From Paenibacillus sabinae T27 (GTDB lineage: Bacteria; Bacillota; Bacilli; Paenibacillales; Paenibacillaceae): DNA of 64,000 nt. Made by a program: the position numbers and the translations under genes. The stretch lies in contig NZ_CP004078.1 of NCBI RefSeq assembly GCF_000612505.1, positions 1,352,001 to 1,416,000 of the forward strand. The letters are read 5' to 3'. Of this stretch, positions 1 to 8,421 are shown piece after piece; the stretch's first letter is position 1, and each line of letters starts with the position of its first letter. Below the pieces are notes generated by a model. The model had not been told where the DNA came from. It did no database searches and saw only the letters and a program-made list of their open reading frames with translations.

Positions 1-1
1 C

Positions 2-400
2 GCAAAAGCAGATGAACTTGAACAGCAACATCAGCAAGAACAGATTAACCGTATGTTTTGGTCCGCAGCCGAAAAGTTTGTCGATGGCAAAGGTATCAGC
101 AAGGAAGACCTTAACCAGTACATGATCGACAATGAAATTTTCGTTGATATGACGAACCCGGAAGCGGCAGAAAAGAAATTCAATATGGCCTACAAAGCCA
201 TGAAAGCCGATGAACTGCAACAACAGCTTGTGACAGCGAAAGAAACCGCAGTAAAAGAGTACCTTCAAAGCAAATCCGCGCCGCGTGTAGAGGGCAGCGG
301 AACGCCGGGAGTAGTACACGAAGACACCAGTAAAATGAGCTGGGATGAAATCACGAAACGAGCCGCAGCCAGGTTAGCTGCTGCAAATCAATCTACCTAA
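2..400 (+). CDS. Phage capsid scaffold-like protein, 5'-truncated by window
   Basis: The frame is open from base 2, so the start lies upstream; the first internal ATG is at 53. The visible 132 residues are charged, rich in Glu, Lys and Gln, and largely predicted helix, ending in a basic Ala-rich tail. This composition and the position directly upstream of the major capsid gene, with a 14-base gap, fit a scaffolding protein that guides procapsid assembly and is later removed. No enzymatic motif is visible. The assignment rests on synteny and composition, so a different minor head protein remains possible. Confidence 0.55.
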   Translation, partial: AKADELEQQHQQEQINRMFWSAAEKFVDGKGISKEDLNQYMIDNEIFVDMTNPEAAEKKFNMAYKAMKADELQQQLVTAKETAVKEYLQSKSAPRVEGSGTPGVVHEDTSKMSWDEITKRAAARLAAANQST

Positions 401-414
401 AGGGGAAATGAAAC

Positions 415-1599
415 ATGGCCGCATCTTTAACAACCATTGCCGATGCAATGAAAGTCGATTACCTTCCGAAAATTCGGGAGCAAGTGAATAACGGTTCGAA
501 CTATTTTGTAATGAAACTGATGCAGAGAGCACAAACCATTGGCGGCGGGGGTAAAAACTTCTCCATCACGCACCACTATGGCCGTAACTCCGGCGTAGGT
601 GCGGGTACAGAAACCGGTACGCTTCCGACAGCGGGAAACCAATCCTACAAAACATCGACCGGTAACGTCGGATACGTACACGGTCGGCTGCAAGTATCGA
701 ACGCGGCGATTCAGGCCACGAAGAAAGATTCCGTTACCTATCTGAAGGAAATGGAAGCCGAGGTCAAAGGTCTGGTTACGGACGTGAGGAACTACGTACA
801 GCGCACTTCGATGGGTGACGGAACGGGTAAACTCGCGACATTTGCCGTAAATACTTCTGTAACCACGCTGACCGTGGACAATGTGAAGGCGTTCTTTATT
901 AACCAGATCATTGACATCGTGAACTCCGGCGGAACTGTAACCGTAACGGGACGAACCGTAACTGCGATTGATCCGGCTCTTAAAACGATTACCATTTCCG
1001 GCGCTGCGGTAACGACCGCCGCAACCGACTTCGCCGTTGTAACCGGAACGTACAACGTGGACCCGATGGGCCTTGCTGGTATCATTTCCGATTCCATCAC
1101 GCTGCAAGGTCTGGCACCGGCTACTTATACATGGTGGAAATCCACGATCCTGGCGAACGGCGGAACGGGTCGCGCCATTTCCGACGCTCTGCTTCGCCAA
1201 CTGGTTGACTATGTTGACCTTGCATCCGGTAAAAAGGTTGAATGGCTTGCTGCTGGACACGGCGTGCGCGCTTCCTATGAAGCACTGCTGACCGCAAACA
1301 GACGCTATGTAAACCCGATGGAGCTTGAGGGCGGATATAAGGCTCTTGAATTTGACGGAATGCCGCTGATCGTGGACAAATACATGCTGGACAAGACGAT
1401 TTTCGCCGGCAACTGGGATGACCTTAGCATCTACCAAACGTCCGAACTCGACTTCATGGAAGAAGACGGAAGCATGTTCAGCCGCGTTGCGAACTCTCCG
1501 CAGTACGAAGCCACTGCGTTCTGGTATTACACATTTGTGTGCCACGCTCGTAACGCATTCGCTGCACTGAAGGACATCAACGTACCAGCAGGTTACTAA
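415..1599 (+). CDS. Phage major capsid protein
   Basis: This 394-residue protein has the usual size of an HK97-fold capsid subunit. It starts at ATG 415 behind AAGGGGAAATG. The N-terminal 150 residues carry a Gly-rich stretch (GGGGKNFSI), a helix-rich spine-like segment and the phrase [11 protein letters not shown], which I associate with capsid proteins of podovirus-like phages having separate adaptor proteins. A Thr/Val-rich beta region follows at about 145 to 210. It is flanked by the scaffold-like gene and by connector genes, the standard head module order. A hairpin terminator lies just downstream, consistent with the high expression expected of a capsid gene. The capsid role is confident from context; the exact family is not. 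Confidence 0.8.
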   Translation: MAASLTTIADAMKVDYLPKIREQVNNGSNYFVMKLMQRAQTIGGGGKNFSITHHYGRNSGVGAGTETGTLPTAGNQSYKTSTGNVGYVHGRLQVSNAAIQATKKDSVTYLKEMEAEVKGLVTDVRNYVQRTSMGDGTGKLATFAVNTSVTTLTVDNVKAFFINQIIDIVNSGGTVTVTGRTVTAIDPALKTITISGAAVTTAATDFAVVTGTYNVDPMGLAGIISDSITLQGLAPATYTWWKSTILANGGTGRAISDALLRQLVDYVDLASGKKVEWLAAGHGVRASYEALLTANRRYVNPMELEGGYKALEFDGMPLIVDKYMLDKTIFAGNWDDLSIYQTSELDFMEEDGSMFSRVANSPQYEATAFWYYTFVCHARNAFAALKDINVPAGY

Positions 1600-1606
1600 G
1601 ACACAG

Positions 1607-1640
1607 GGGAGGGCTTAAATGGCTCTCCCTTTTTCTTTTA
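1607..1640 (+). terminator. Terminator or attenuator after capsid gene
   Basis: An 8-bp stem (GGGAGGGC at 1607-1614 with GCTCTCCC at 1622-1629, one G-U pair) with a 7-base loop is followed by a T-rich run. It sits between the capsid gene and the next gene, whose ribosome site starts in the T-tract. Partial termination here would lower downstream expression relative to capsid, as known for the terminator after gene 10 of T7. Confidence 0.7.
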
Positions 1641-1649
1641 GGAGGAACC

Positions 1650-2060
1650 ATGAACCGACACTACTTTGAAGGATATCAGCGCGTTTTTACCAATGATATC
1701 AACGATATCGAAAAACAGCTGCAGGAATATGACCCAGACCTGTATGTTATGTGGCGACCATCGGACAACACATGGCTTATCATGGACGGATTGCTCGAAA
1801 TCGCCATTATGAAGATTCCACAAGTGGGCTTCAGCACCTTGGATGCCAGAGTGTACCGGCGGATACGGGAAATTCACGTTCATGGATTCAGCGCCCAGCA
1901 GGTGATTAAAGAAGCGGAAGAAAAACACCAGCGCGAACAGGATCGGCTGATGGAAGACTTAGCCTACGACTTCGCCAAGGAATCGAAAGAAGCCTTTATC
2001 AACGCCTACGACTACGGACGGACAAGCGGCATCACCAAATATGTGAACGGGGGTGTATAA
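1650..2060 (+). CDS. Hypothetical phage morphogenesis protein (136 aa)
   Basis: The start is ATG 1650 with AGGAGG six bases upstream. The 136-residue product has a mixed alpha/beta N-terminal half (with LYVMWRPSDNTWLIM) and a long charged helix at about 85 to 125. No known motif is recognised. Its place between capsid and head-tail adaptor genes, and a stop codon directly abutting the next ATG, suggest a small structural or assembly protein made in equal amounts with the adaptor. The function is unknown. Confidence 0.6.
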   Translation: MNRHYFEGYQRVFTNDINDIEKQLQEYDPDLYVMWRPSDNTWLIMDGLLEIAIMKIPQVGFSTLDARVYRRIREIHVHGFSAQQVIKEAEEKHQREQDRLMEDLAYDFAKESKEAFINAYDYGRTSGITKYVNGGV

Positions 2061-2648
2061 ATGCCCACGCTTGAAGAAATTCGTATCCGCGTATTTAGGG
2101 CTACAAGCGGCATGTACACGGATACGTATCACATGACGGACCTCATCAATGATGCGATTCACCAGTTAGTAGAGGGGGCCAGACTACGTGACAGTAGCAG
2201 TATAGCCGTAACTGCTGGCGTGAATACCTATTCGCTTCCGGCAAACTTCAAATCTCCCGGAGCTCTGCTTGATGCTACAAGCGCAGACAGTCTTGTGCCG
2301 TATGAACTGGTAGATATCACGGAAAACCGCACGGGATACGCGATTGAAGGCGGGGATTTGATCATCAAACCCACGCCGCAGGAATCGCGCACCCTGACGC
2401 ATTATTACTACAAATACGCTACGCCGCTGGTGAGTGAAACCGATGTACCGGAAATTGATCCGCAGTACCATGACTTGCTTGCGTTTTATGCGGCCGGTAT
2501 GATTCTTCTGCTTCCGCAGCTATCCATTGCGGACAAAACACTATCTGACCGCTATATGAACCGCTGGAATGAAGGGAAAGCATCCTTTATCAGCGACATG
2601 CAGCGCAAAAACAAATCGTCTCGTGCAAGGACGGTGAACACATGGTAA
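2061..2648 (+). CDS. Head-tail connector/adaptor protein 1
   Basis: This 195-residue protein starts at the base after the preceding stop. Its N-terminal helix pattern (LEEIRIRVFRAT... DLINDAIHQLVEGA) followed by short beta strands and a helical C-terminus (YHDLLAFYAAGMILL, then DRYMNRWNEGKASFI) is the layout of phage adaptor proteins that bind under the portal. The next gene encodes a protein with the same architecture, so the two may be paralogous rings. I infer function from fold pattern and position, not from a catalytic motif. Confidence 0.6.
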   Translation: MPTLEEIRIRVFRATSGMYTDTYHMTDLINDAIHQLVEGARLRDSSSIAVTAGVNTYSLPANFKSPGALLDATSADSLVPYELVDITENRTGYAIEGGDLIIKPTPQESRTLTHYYYKYATPLVSETDVPEIDPQYHDLLAFYAAGMILLLPQLSIADKTLSDRYMNRWNEGKASFISDMQRKNKSSRARTVNTW

Positions 2649-3301
2649 CCACTGGGGATTTGCTTCCCACCATCAAGAAGCTGACCGCCTCCTTTGTAGA
2701 GGAAATCGGCAGCAACGACACGGACCAAAACTTCTACCTGTTCCAGTACATCAACCACGCACTGCGTAAACTTGCATCCGTGGCGTATAACCAAAAAGAT
2801 TCTGATCTGCTGGCGATAAGCGGTGACGGATATGTGACGTTCAAAAAGTCCGGGCAGGACATTACAAATATGTACGCGCCACTACGCATTTTGGACCCGA
2901 ACTGGCGTGATGTTCAAAAACGTGTATCCTTCGCGGATACCCGCGGATGGTGGAGAGAGTCATACAACACGCAGATCCACATTAAAGGGATTGCACTCAC
3001 CGCGAATCCACTTCCGAGCGGAAACTACACGCTTCAGTACATTGCGTATCCTGCTGCGGTATCGTCGGAAAGCAGCTTAGTTGAATTCCCAGATGCCGGA
3101 ACGATGGGGCTTTGCTATTACTGCTCTGCGCTCATTGTGGAGTCGCTGGACAACGCGAAAGACTTGGCTGCACATTACTACTCACTGGCTGATAGTCACC
3201 TTGAAGTGGCAACACAGGCCAACATTGAAGGCCGGGGAACGTCAAGCGGCGGTTATGTTCCAAGCTTGGTTAACGCGCAACTGTATCGAAATCAGAAATA
3301 A
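2642..3301 (+). CDS. Head-tail connector/adaptor protein 2
   Basis: The gene overlaps the preceding one by 7 bases, indicating translational coupling. The 219-residue product repeats the pattern of its neighbour: an N-terminal helical segment (FQYINHALRKLASVAYN), a beta-rich core (YTLQYIAYPAAV) and a C-terminal helical bundle (YYCSALIVESLDNAKDLAAHYYSLADSHLEV split over two helices). It most likely forms a second neck ring between the portal and the nozzle. The pairing of two such genes is typical of podovirus-like tails. The assignment is from architecture and synteny. Confidence 0.55.
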   Translation: MVTTGDLLPTIKKLTASFVEEIGSNDTDQNFYLFQYINHALRKLASVAYNQKDSDLLAISGDGYVTFKKSGQDITNMYAPLRILDPNWRDVQKRVSFADTRGWWRESYNTQIHIKGIALTANPLPSGNYTLQYIAYPAAVSSESSLVEFPDAGTMGLCYYCSALIVESLDNAKDLAAHYYSLADSHLEVATQANIEGRGTSSGGYVPSLVNAQLYRNQK

Positions 3302-3313
3302 GGGGGTGAACCC

Positions 3314-4915
3314 TTGGCACAGCCTAAATTTGCATTAGAGGTTTTACCCTCACTTGGCATGAACACGGCTTTAAATCCGGCACAGCTTCCGCAAGGTGCA
3401 AACCGGATCGCCTATGATGCCGAAATGAAAGCCATAAATACCATCGGAAAGAGGCCGGGAAGCGCTCCTGTGACGAATTCAGCGCTTGGGAGTGGGATAA
3501 CATTACTCATACCGTACAAGGCCGCAGCATCTAGTGTAGCTCCTGACCTGTTCGCGGTAAGCGGAACGACGCTATACAAGTTCAACGGAACCGATACACT
3601 CACCGCGCAGACCATGACCAACGCTTTAGACAGTTCTAATGTGTTCGGCGTAGGGTACACGGATTATGCTGATGTGTCTAACCTTCTGCTTACGAGCGGC
3701 GGGTATCTGAAGCAGTATGACGGAACACAGGTGAAGAATGTCACGCCAGCGGCGGACGATCCTTCACCACCTGTAAACAAACTAACTACAATCAACGCAC
3801 GAGGACTGAAGTACATTTGGGTTCATACCGGTCATGTTTTTGTATCGGATGGAACCGACCTCATGTGGTACTCCAAGCGATACCATTACGACTACTTCCC
3901 CGGTGACGTGCAATACTTTAGGTTTATCCGCGACAACGATTATGTGACTGGACCGGGGATTACCTATAACAACCAGTGTCTCATCCCGATGCGCAGGGGA
4001 TGGGGCGTAATCATCGGGGAAACATTCGATGATGGAAGTTCGGCCAATCCGTTTAAAGCTAACCTTTACCTCAACACGGTTACGGGAAATATTGCTCCGA
4101 AAGGTTTTACCAAAGTAACGTATCCGAACGGGACGCAGACGATCGTATTTCTTTCTGATGATGGAGTGCATGAGATTTACGACACCGGAGTGGATGAAGT
4201 CGAAACCAGCGGCACCCGGCAGTATTCCACCCGCGCACTCATGAAGGAGAAAATCGACTTCGCATCTTACGGATTCACCGATGCAGAGAAATCCGCAGCC
4301 GTGGCTACCTTTAACCCGGATAAGAACCAATTCATGCTCAGTATCAAGCGGGATACGACGAATTACATCTTCGTATACGATACCCGCAACCAAGAGTGGT
4401 ATCTGTGGCGTTCTCCGTGGGCTGTACAGGCGTTTTCGAAGTTCAACGACACATTATACTTCGGAACGACAACAGGCCATTTGCACGCCTATTCCGACGA
4501 TCTGTACACGGATTGGAACGATAAGGCGAAGACGACCGGAACTGTCGTTGACTTTGACGTGATCAGCGGGCTAATCAGCTTTGAGTTTAGCGGAGACAAC
4601 TCGTATTTACACCACTACTTAACTGAATCGCAGATGTATAACCAAAAGTCCTCTCTCGACGTGTATATGGTGTACGGGACCGGCGTTGTTAATCTTCCGA
4701 AAGCTTTGTACAACGAGATTTTTGTTTGGGGGGTCACCTCATGGGGAGAAGGGCAATGGGCGAACCTGGAATACACCGACAACGTGAACAACGCCAAACG
4801 CTTAGTCATTCATAAAAAAGCAAAGTATTTTCAGCGTAGATGGCGGAACAACCGCGACGAACCTACGCTTATTTTGCGTGAGAAGTTCTTAGGCACCACC
4901 AGTAATAGAGGATAG
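3314..4915 (+). CDS. Tail nozzle-like beta-propeller protein
   Basis: Translation starts at TTG 3314 behind AGGGGGTGA at 3302. The 533-residue product is dominated by beta-strand blocks with repeated aromatic turns such as TTLYKFNGTDTL, DGTDLMWYSK, FLSDDGVHEIYDTG, YIFVYDTRNQEWYLW and TLYFGTTTGHLHAY. These are spaced like blades of a beta-propeller. Proteins of this kind form the tail tube end (nozzle) of podoviruses. It sits after two adaptor genes and before the tail spike, which matches that role. No enzymatic residues are recognised. Confidence 0.55.
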   Translation: MAQPKFALEVLPSLGMNTALNPAQLPQGANRIAYDAEMKAINTIGKRPGSAPVTNSALGSGITLLIPYKAAASSVAPDLFAVSGTTLYKFNGTDTLTAQTMTNALDSSNVFGVGYTDYADVSNLLLTSGGYLKQYDGTQVKNVTPAADDPSPPVNKLTTINARGLKYIWVHTGHVFVSDGTDLMWYSKRYHYDYFPGDVQYFRFIRDNDYVTGPGITYNNQCLIPMRRGWGVIIGETFDDGSSANPFKANLYLNTVTGNIAPKGFTKVTYPNGTQTIVFLSDDGVHEIYDTGVDEVETSGTRQYSTRALMKEKIDFASYGFTDAEKSAAVATFNPDKNQFMLSIKRDTTNYIFVYDTRNQEWYLWRSPWAVQAFSKFNDTLYFGTTTGHLHAYSDDLYTDWNDKAKTTGTVVDFDVISGLISFEFSGDNSYLHHYLTESQMYNQKSSLDVYMVYGTGVVNLPKALYNEIFVWGVTSWGEGQWANLEYTDNVNNAKRLVIHKKAKYFQRRWRNNRDEPTLILREKFLGTTSNRG

Positions 4916-4927
4916 GAAGGTGAAACG

Positions 4928-7012
4928 ATGGCAGCAGGAAACGTGCCTACGGGGAATGTATCGGCGTTTTACGGGAACACCACAGCCGGATTAACCGCCA
5001 GCCCTACGGCGATTGACGCAGCAATTCAGGATATCATCCAAACGATCAACGATAACTGGTCCTGGCTTCAGAGCCTTGTAGCCCAGCCTGAACTAGGATT
5101 CCCGGACGGATCGGTAACAACCAATAAAATCCGCGATTTGGCCGTATCCACACAGAAACTTGCGGATGCTGGCGTAACTACGATCAAGATCGCAGACGGT
5201 ACGATCACCACCGCGAAACTAGCGGATATGCTGATTACGGCGGCGAAGATTGCTGACGGTACGATTACCGAGCCGAAATATGGTACGGGATCGGTAAGCA
5301 GCCGGGCGATTGCCACCGGTGCAGTAGGAGCAACAAAGCTTGACCCTGCACTGTATCAGCAGTATGGAGATATTGCGCTGAATGCAAGATTCGGTCAGAT
5401 TGATGCGCAGTTGGCGGAGAAAGTGCAAAAGGGAACAATTGAAATTAATGTTAAAGATTACGGGCTTGACGTTGGCGGCGGAATCAATGACGATACTGTA
5501 GCGATAACTAACGCAATCAGTGCCATCTCCACATTAGGTGGAGGTAGACTTTTCTTCCCTCGCGGACGGTATAAAGTCACTCCATCTGCAAACGGGGCAC
5601 TTGCCTTTTCTAACATGAGCAACTTTGAAATTACAGGAGATAAGGGCGCTGAAATATTTTGCGATCCTGTACTAGTCAATTCGTCTAATCTGGGGAATAA
5701 CAGACTGTTGCGTTTCACAGGATGTAAGCATTTTTCAATTCATGGATTAAAATTCAAAATGCAACTTGATTTCGCGAGTACAATTCCTTCAGGATCAACA
5801 CGTGAAGACCAAACCATATTTATCTATTCCTATGCCGACTCAATCAATGAAGATTTTAATATCTATGATAATGAATTCGAATATTATGGTCCGCAACTAC
5901 ACGACCCCCTTGACGGAGAAACTTCTCGCTTATCAACAATTGCTATCGGTTCAGATACAAACATAGGCCCTACAAGTAGACTTACAAATAACTTCAGTGT
6001 ATTTAGCAATAAGTTCAATTCATGCTTAGGCCGAACAGTTTATCTTCTGCTGTCAGAGAACGGGTCAGTTTATGGAAATCAGTTTAAAGACCTTGGGGCA
6101 CTTATCTATCCTGACGGATCAATGAAGACATGGGCAGTAGCGTTGGCTATAAGAATACTTGGATGTAAAAACATAACCGCAACTGGCAATACCATTAATG
6201 GTTATAAAGGTGAACTTGTTAATCCTGACAATAATTTGGGAGCAGTTGTTGGTTTTGTTTGTGGCGGCGGTGTGACCGGTGGGATTTCCGAAGATGTTAC
6301 CATAACTGGGAATGTCATTAACTTCAATAATACAGGCGGTTACGGTCTCGGCCTTGATTCGTGCAGAAATGTCATTTTTGCTGATAATACTATTGAGGGT
6401 ACGGAATCCTTTACGGACGGACAAACGTATGGCGTTCGTTCCGAAGAAATATCAGACACTTCTCATAATGTGAAGGTGCACGATAATATTTTCCGAAACT
6501 TGAATATTTCATTTGACCTTAAATCGACCGCCGATAAATACGATAACATCCAGGTTTATAACAATGACTTTATTGTCGGAACAAACAACACAAGTATATT
6601 CAATACAACAGGAACTAAGGCAAACATTGGAGATAATTATTACTCCGACAAAGCATCGATTTGTGCAGGACCGGGTAGACAGCGGAAAATTTACGCCACA
6701 TCCCCACCGACTACCGGAACATACACGCGTGGTGATATTTGCTATAACACAGATTGGGATATCGGAGGTTCTGGAGGTAAAAGTCCGATTAGGTCTTGGG
6801 TTTATCAATATAATAACGGAACCATTAACGTGTGGAGACCTTTAGATTTTTCAATACTTAAAGGGACAACTCCGCCTGCTATACCCTCATGGTCGGGATC
6901 GGCAGAATCACACACGGGTTTATTGTTTATCGATTCGGCCACAGTCTCTAACGGAGTTCACTGTCACTACAATGGGTCTATATGGGTTAAATATGACGGA
7001 ACGGCACGATGA
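4928..7012 (+). CDS. Tail spike with pectate-lyase-like beta-helix
   Basis: The 694-residue protein starts at ATG 4928 behind AGGAAGGTG. Residues about 55 to 140 contain tandem turns of the form I-x-x-A-K-I-A-D-G-T-I-T, a repeat seen in phage fibre shafts. From about residue 175 there is the opening of a pectate-lyase-type right-handed beta-helix (VKDYGLDVGGG, NDDTVAITNAI, GGGRLFFPRGRY), followed by many short Asn-rich strands (ITGNVINF, VYNNDF, FADNTIEG). Such spikes bind and often cleave surface polysaccharide. Base composition turns markedly AT-rich after about position 5430, inside the gene, which suggests that the receptor-binding part was exchanged. Catalytic residues cannot be assigned by eye. 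Confidence 0.75.
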   Translation: MAAGNVPTGNVSAFYGNTTAGLTASPTAIDAAIQDIIQTINDNWSWLQSLVAQPELGFPDGSVTTNKIRDLAVSTQKLADAGVTTIKIADGTITTAKLADMLITAAKIADGTITEPKYGTGSVSSRAIATGAVGATKLDPALYQQYGDIALNARFGQIDAQLAEKVQKGTIEINVKDYGLDVGGGINDDTVAITNAISAISTLGGGRLFFPRGRYKVTPSANGALAFSNMSNFEITGDKGAEIFCDPVLVNSSNLGNNRLLRFTGCKHFSIHGLKFKMQLDFASTIPSGSTREDQTIFIYSYADSINEDFNIYDNEFEYYGPQLHDPLDGETSRLSTIAIGSDTNIGPTSRLTNNFSVFSNKFNSCLGRTVYLLLSENGSVYGNQFKDLGALIYPDGSMKTWAVALAIRILGCKNITATGNTINGYKGELVNPDNNLGAVVGFVCGGGVTGGISEDVTITGNVINFNNTGGYGLGLDSCRNVIFADNTIEGTESFTDGQTYGVRSEEISDTSHNVKVHDNIFRNLNISFDLKSTADKYDNIQVYNNDFIVGTNNTSIFNTTGTKANIGDNYYSDKASICAGPGRQRKIYATSPPTTGTYTRGDICYNTDWDIGGSGGKSPIRSWVYQYNNGTINVWRPLDFSILKGTTPPAIPSWSGSAESHTGLLFIDSATVSNGVHCHYNGSIWVKYDGTAR

Positions 7013-7038
7013 TTAGAATAAACCACGCAAAAGTTAAA

Positions 7039-7067
7039 TTGCCATATTATTGATAATGTTCTAAACT
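7039..7067 (+). promoter_or_regulatory. Candidate promoter for the phage Wzy-like gene
   Basis: TTGCCA at 7039-7044 and TAAACT at 7062-7067 are separated by 17 bases. The -35 box is good and the -10 box matches TATAAT at four of six positions. It lies in the 89-base gap before the O-antigen ligase-like gene, so this cargo gene may be transcribed independently of the late operon. Confidence 0.4.
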
Positions 7068-7101
7068 GTATAAAACATATCAGTTATGGAGTTGGACTTT
7101 T

Positions 7102-8355
7102 GTGAAAAAATTTACTCTGTATTTTTTTGTTCTTTTTTTGTTTAGCTCGTTGTACTTAACCGAAAAATTTAATTCTCTTGGAAGTATCGCAATATCCATT
7201 GTAATCTGCATCATCTTCCCGTTTGTCATTATGTCCAAGAAAGAAAAAATAAAAGTTCACTCATCAAGCTTGTTTTTAATCTACGGATTTTTAACGGCGT
7301 GTGGGATTTCATCCTTATACAACGCGGACATTAAGATAATGCTTAATGCAGGAATTTTTTTCTTGCTGTATCTTTCCTCGATGTCTGTTGTTCCGTCATA
7401 TGAAAAAGTTGATATAAATAAAACTATTTTTAATTCTATTCTTATAAGCCAACTCCCCATTATAATACTTCCTATTATTATAAGTGGGGTTAACACTATT
7501 CCTTATCGAGGTATATTTTATAACCCAAACTCTTTCGGTTCGGTTGTATCTGTTGTATTCGTGACTCTACTTTCGATAGTTATTTCTAAAATCGAAAGGA
7601 TCATAACAAAAAGGACGGATAAAAGGGGTAAAAGGAATTTGGTTTTCCACCTTCTGAGCATGTTTTTGCTTTTCTTTTTGGTGATACTTTCTGGGAGTAG
7701 AACAAGTACGTTGGCAGCGGGGCTGTCTGTAATAGCAGGGGCCCTATTTTTAACTTTACGCCTAATAAAGGCGAGAAAATTTTGGTCTTCATTAATTAAA
7801 ACAACTTTCTTCTCATTTTTAGGAGCTGTCGTTTTGTACTTCTTAGCTAGATTCACGCCCTTTTACAATTATCTCTATTTAAACATTCTGTATAAGTTTG
7901 AACGAAAGTCGATGCATGGAGATGTATTAGACGAAAGAGGCTTTGTGTGGGCTAGGACATTAAAGGAAGCTGGATTATGGGGGAGAGGCAGTGCTTACTT
8001 CTCAAAAGAGGTAGGCGTAACAGCTCACAATACTTTCATCAATATTTTAGGAGAGACTGGTTGGGTATCTTTATTGATTTTTATTGCTTTCTTAATACTT
8101 ATCAGCATAGCTTCTTTTAAATACGCAATTAGCGAAATTGATGACCAGTATAAGTATCTCCCATTACTATTGCTTATATGTTTTTTGTTTTCGTCCATTG
8201 GTGAAAACATGTTATTTAAAGTAAGCATGATAGCGATGTTCTTTAGCATGGGGTCGATCATTGATTTTAGAAAGAAGTTAGTTAATAAGGAAAAAGAACA
8301 CGGAAATCCGATTGACCGAAAAATACAAGGATTAATGTTAAATGTCAAGGAATAG
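7102..8355 (+). CDS. O-antigen ligase/polymerase-like (Wzy_C) membrane protein
   Basis: This 417-residue protein starts at GTG 7102 and has about ten hydrophobic segments, so it is an integral membrane protein. Around residues 275 to 315 it has the Wzy_C/O-antigen ligase signature: an ERGFVWARTLKEAGLWGRGSAYF block, given here only as its key parts RGFVWAR and LWGRG, followed by AHNTFINILGETG with the conserved His-Asn and Glu-Thr-Gly. Family members ligate or polymerise lipid-linked glycans at the outer membrane face. Location inside a phage structural cluster, low GC, its own promoter candidate and a terminator after it mark it as lysogenic-conversion cargo that probably alters host surface polysaccharide. 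Its precise substrate is unknown. Confidence 0.8.
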   Translation: MKKFTLYFFVLFLFSSLYLTEKFNSLGSIAISIVICIIFPFVIMSKKEKIKVHSSSLFLIYGFLTACGISSLYNADIKIMLNAGIFFLLYLSSMSVVPSYEKVDINKTIFNSILISQLPIIILPIIISGVNTIPYRGIFYNPNSFGSVVSVVFVTLLSIVISKIERIITKRTDKRGKRNLVFHLLSMFLLFFLVILSGSRTSTLAAGLSVIAGALFLTLRLIKARKFWSSLIKTTFFSFLGAVVLYFLARFTPFYNYLYLNILYKFERKSMHGDVLDERGFVWARTLKEAGLWGRGSAYFSKEVGVTAHNTFINILGETGWVSLLIFIAFLILISIASFKYAISEIDDQYKYLPLLLLICFLFSSIGENMLFKVSMIAMFFSMGSIIDFRKKLVNKEKEHGNPIDRKIQGLMLNVKE

Positions 8356-8372
8356 TCGGACCATACTACGCA

Positions 8373-8405
8373 ACAGTCACCTTTATAGGTGGCTGTTTTT
8401 ATTTT
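8373..8405 (+). terminator. Intrinsic terminator after Wzy-like gene
   Basis: A 9-bp stem (ACAGTCACC at 8373-8381 with GGTGGCTGT at 8388-8396, one G-U pair) with a TTTATA loop is followed by TTTTTATTTT. It isolates the cargo gene from the following virion gene. Confidence 0.85.
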
Positions 8406-8421
8406 AGAAAGGAGGCCGCAC

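Noticed and set aside
427..1545. 372-codon minus-strand frame opposite the capsid gene
   Set aside because: It is a codon-bias shadow of a clear capsid gene, with no ribosome site and low-complexity, protein-unlike sequence.
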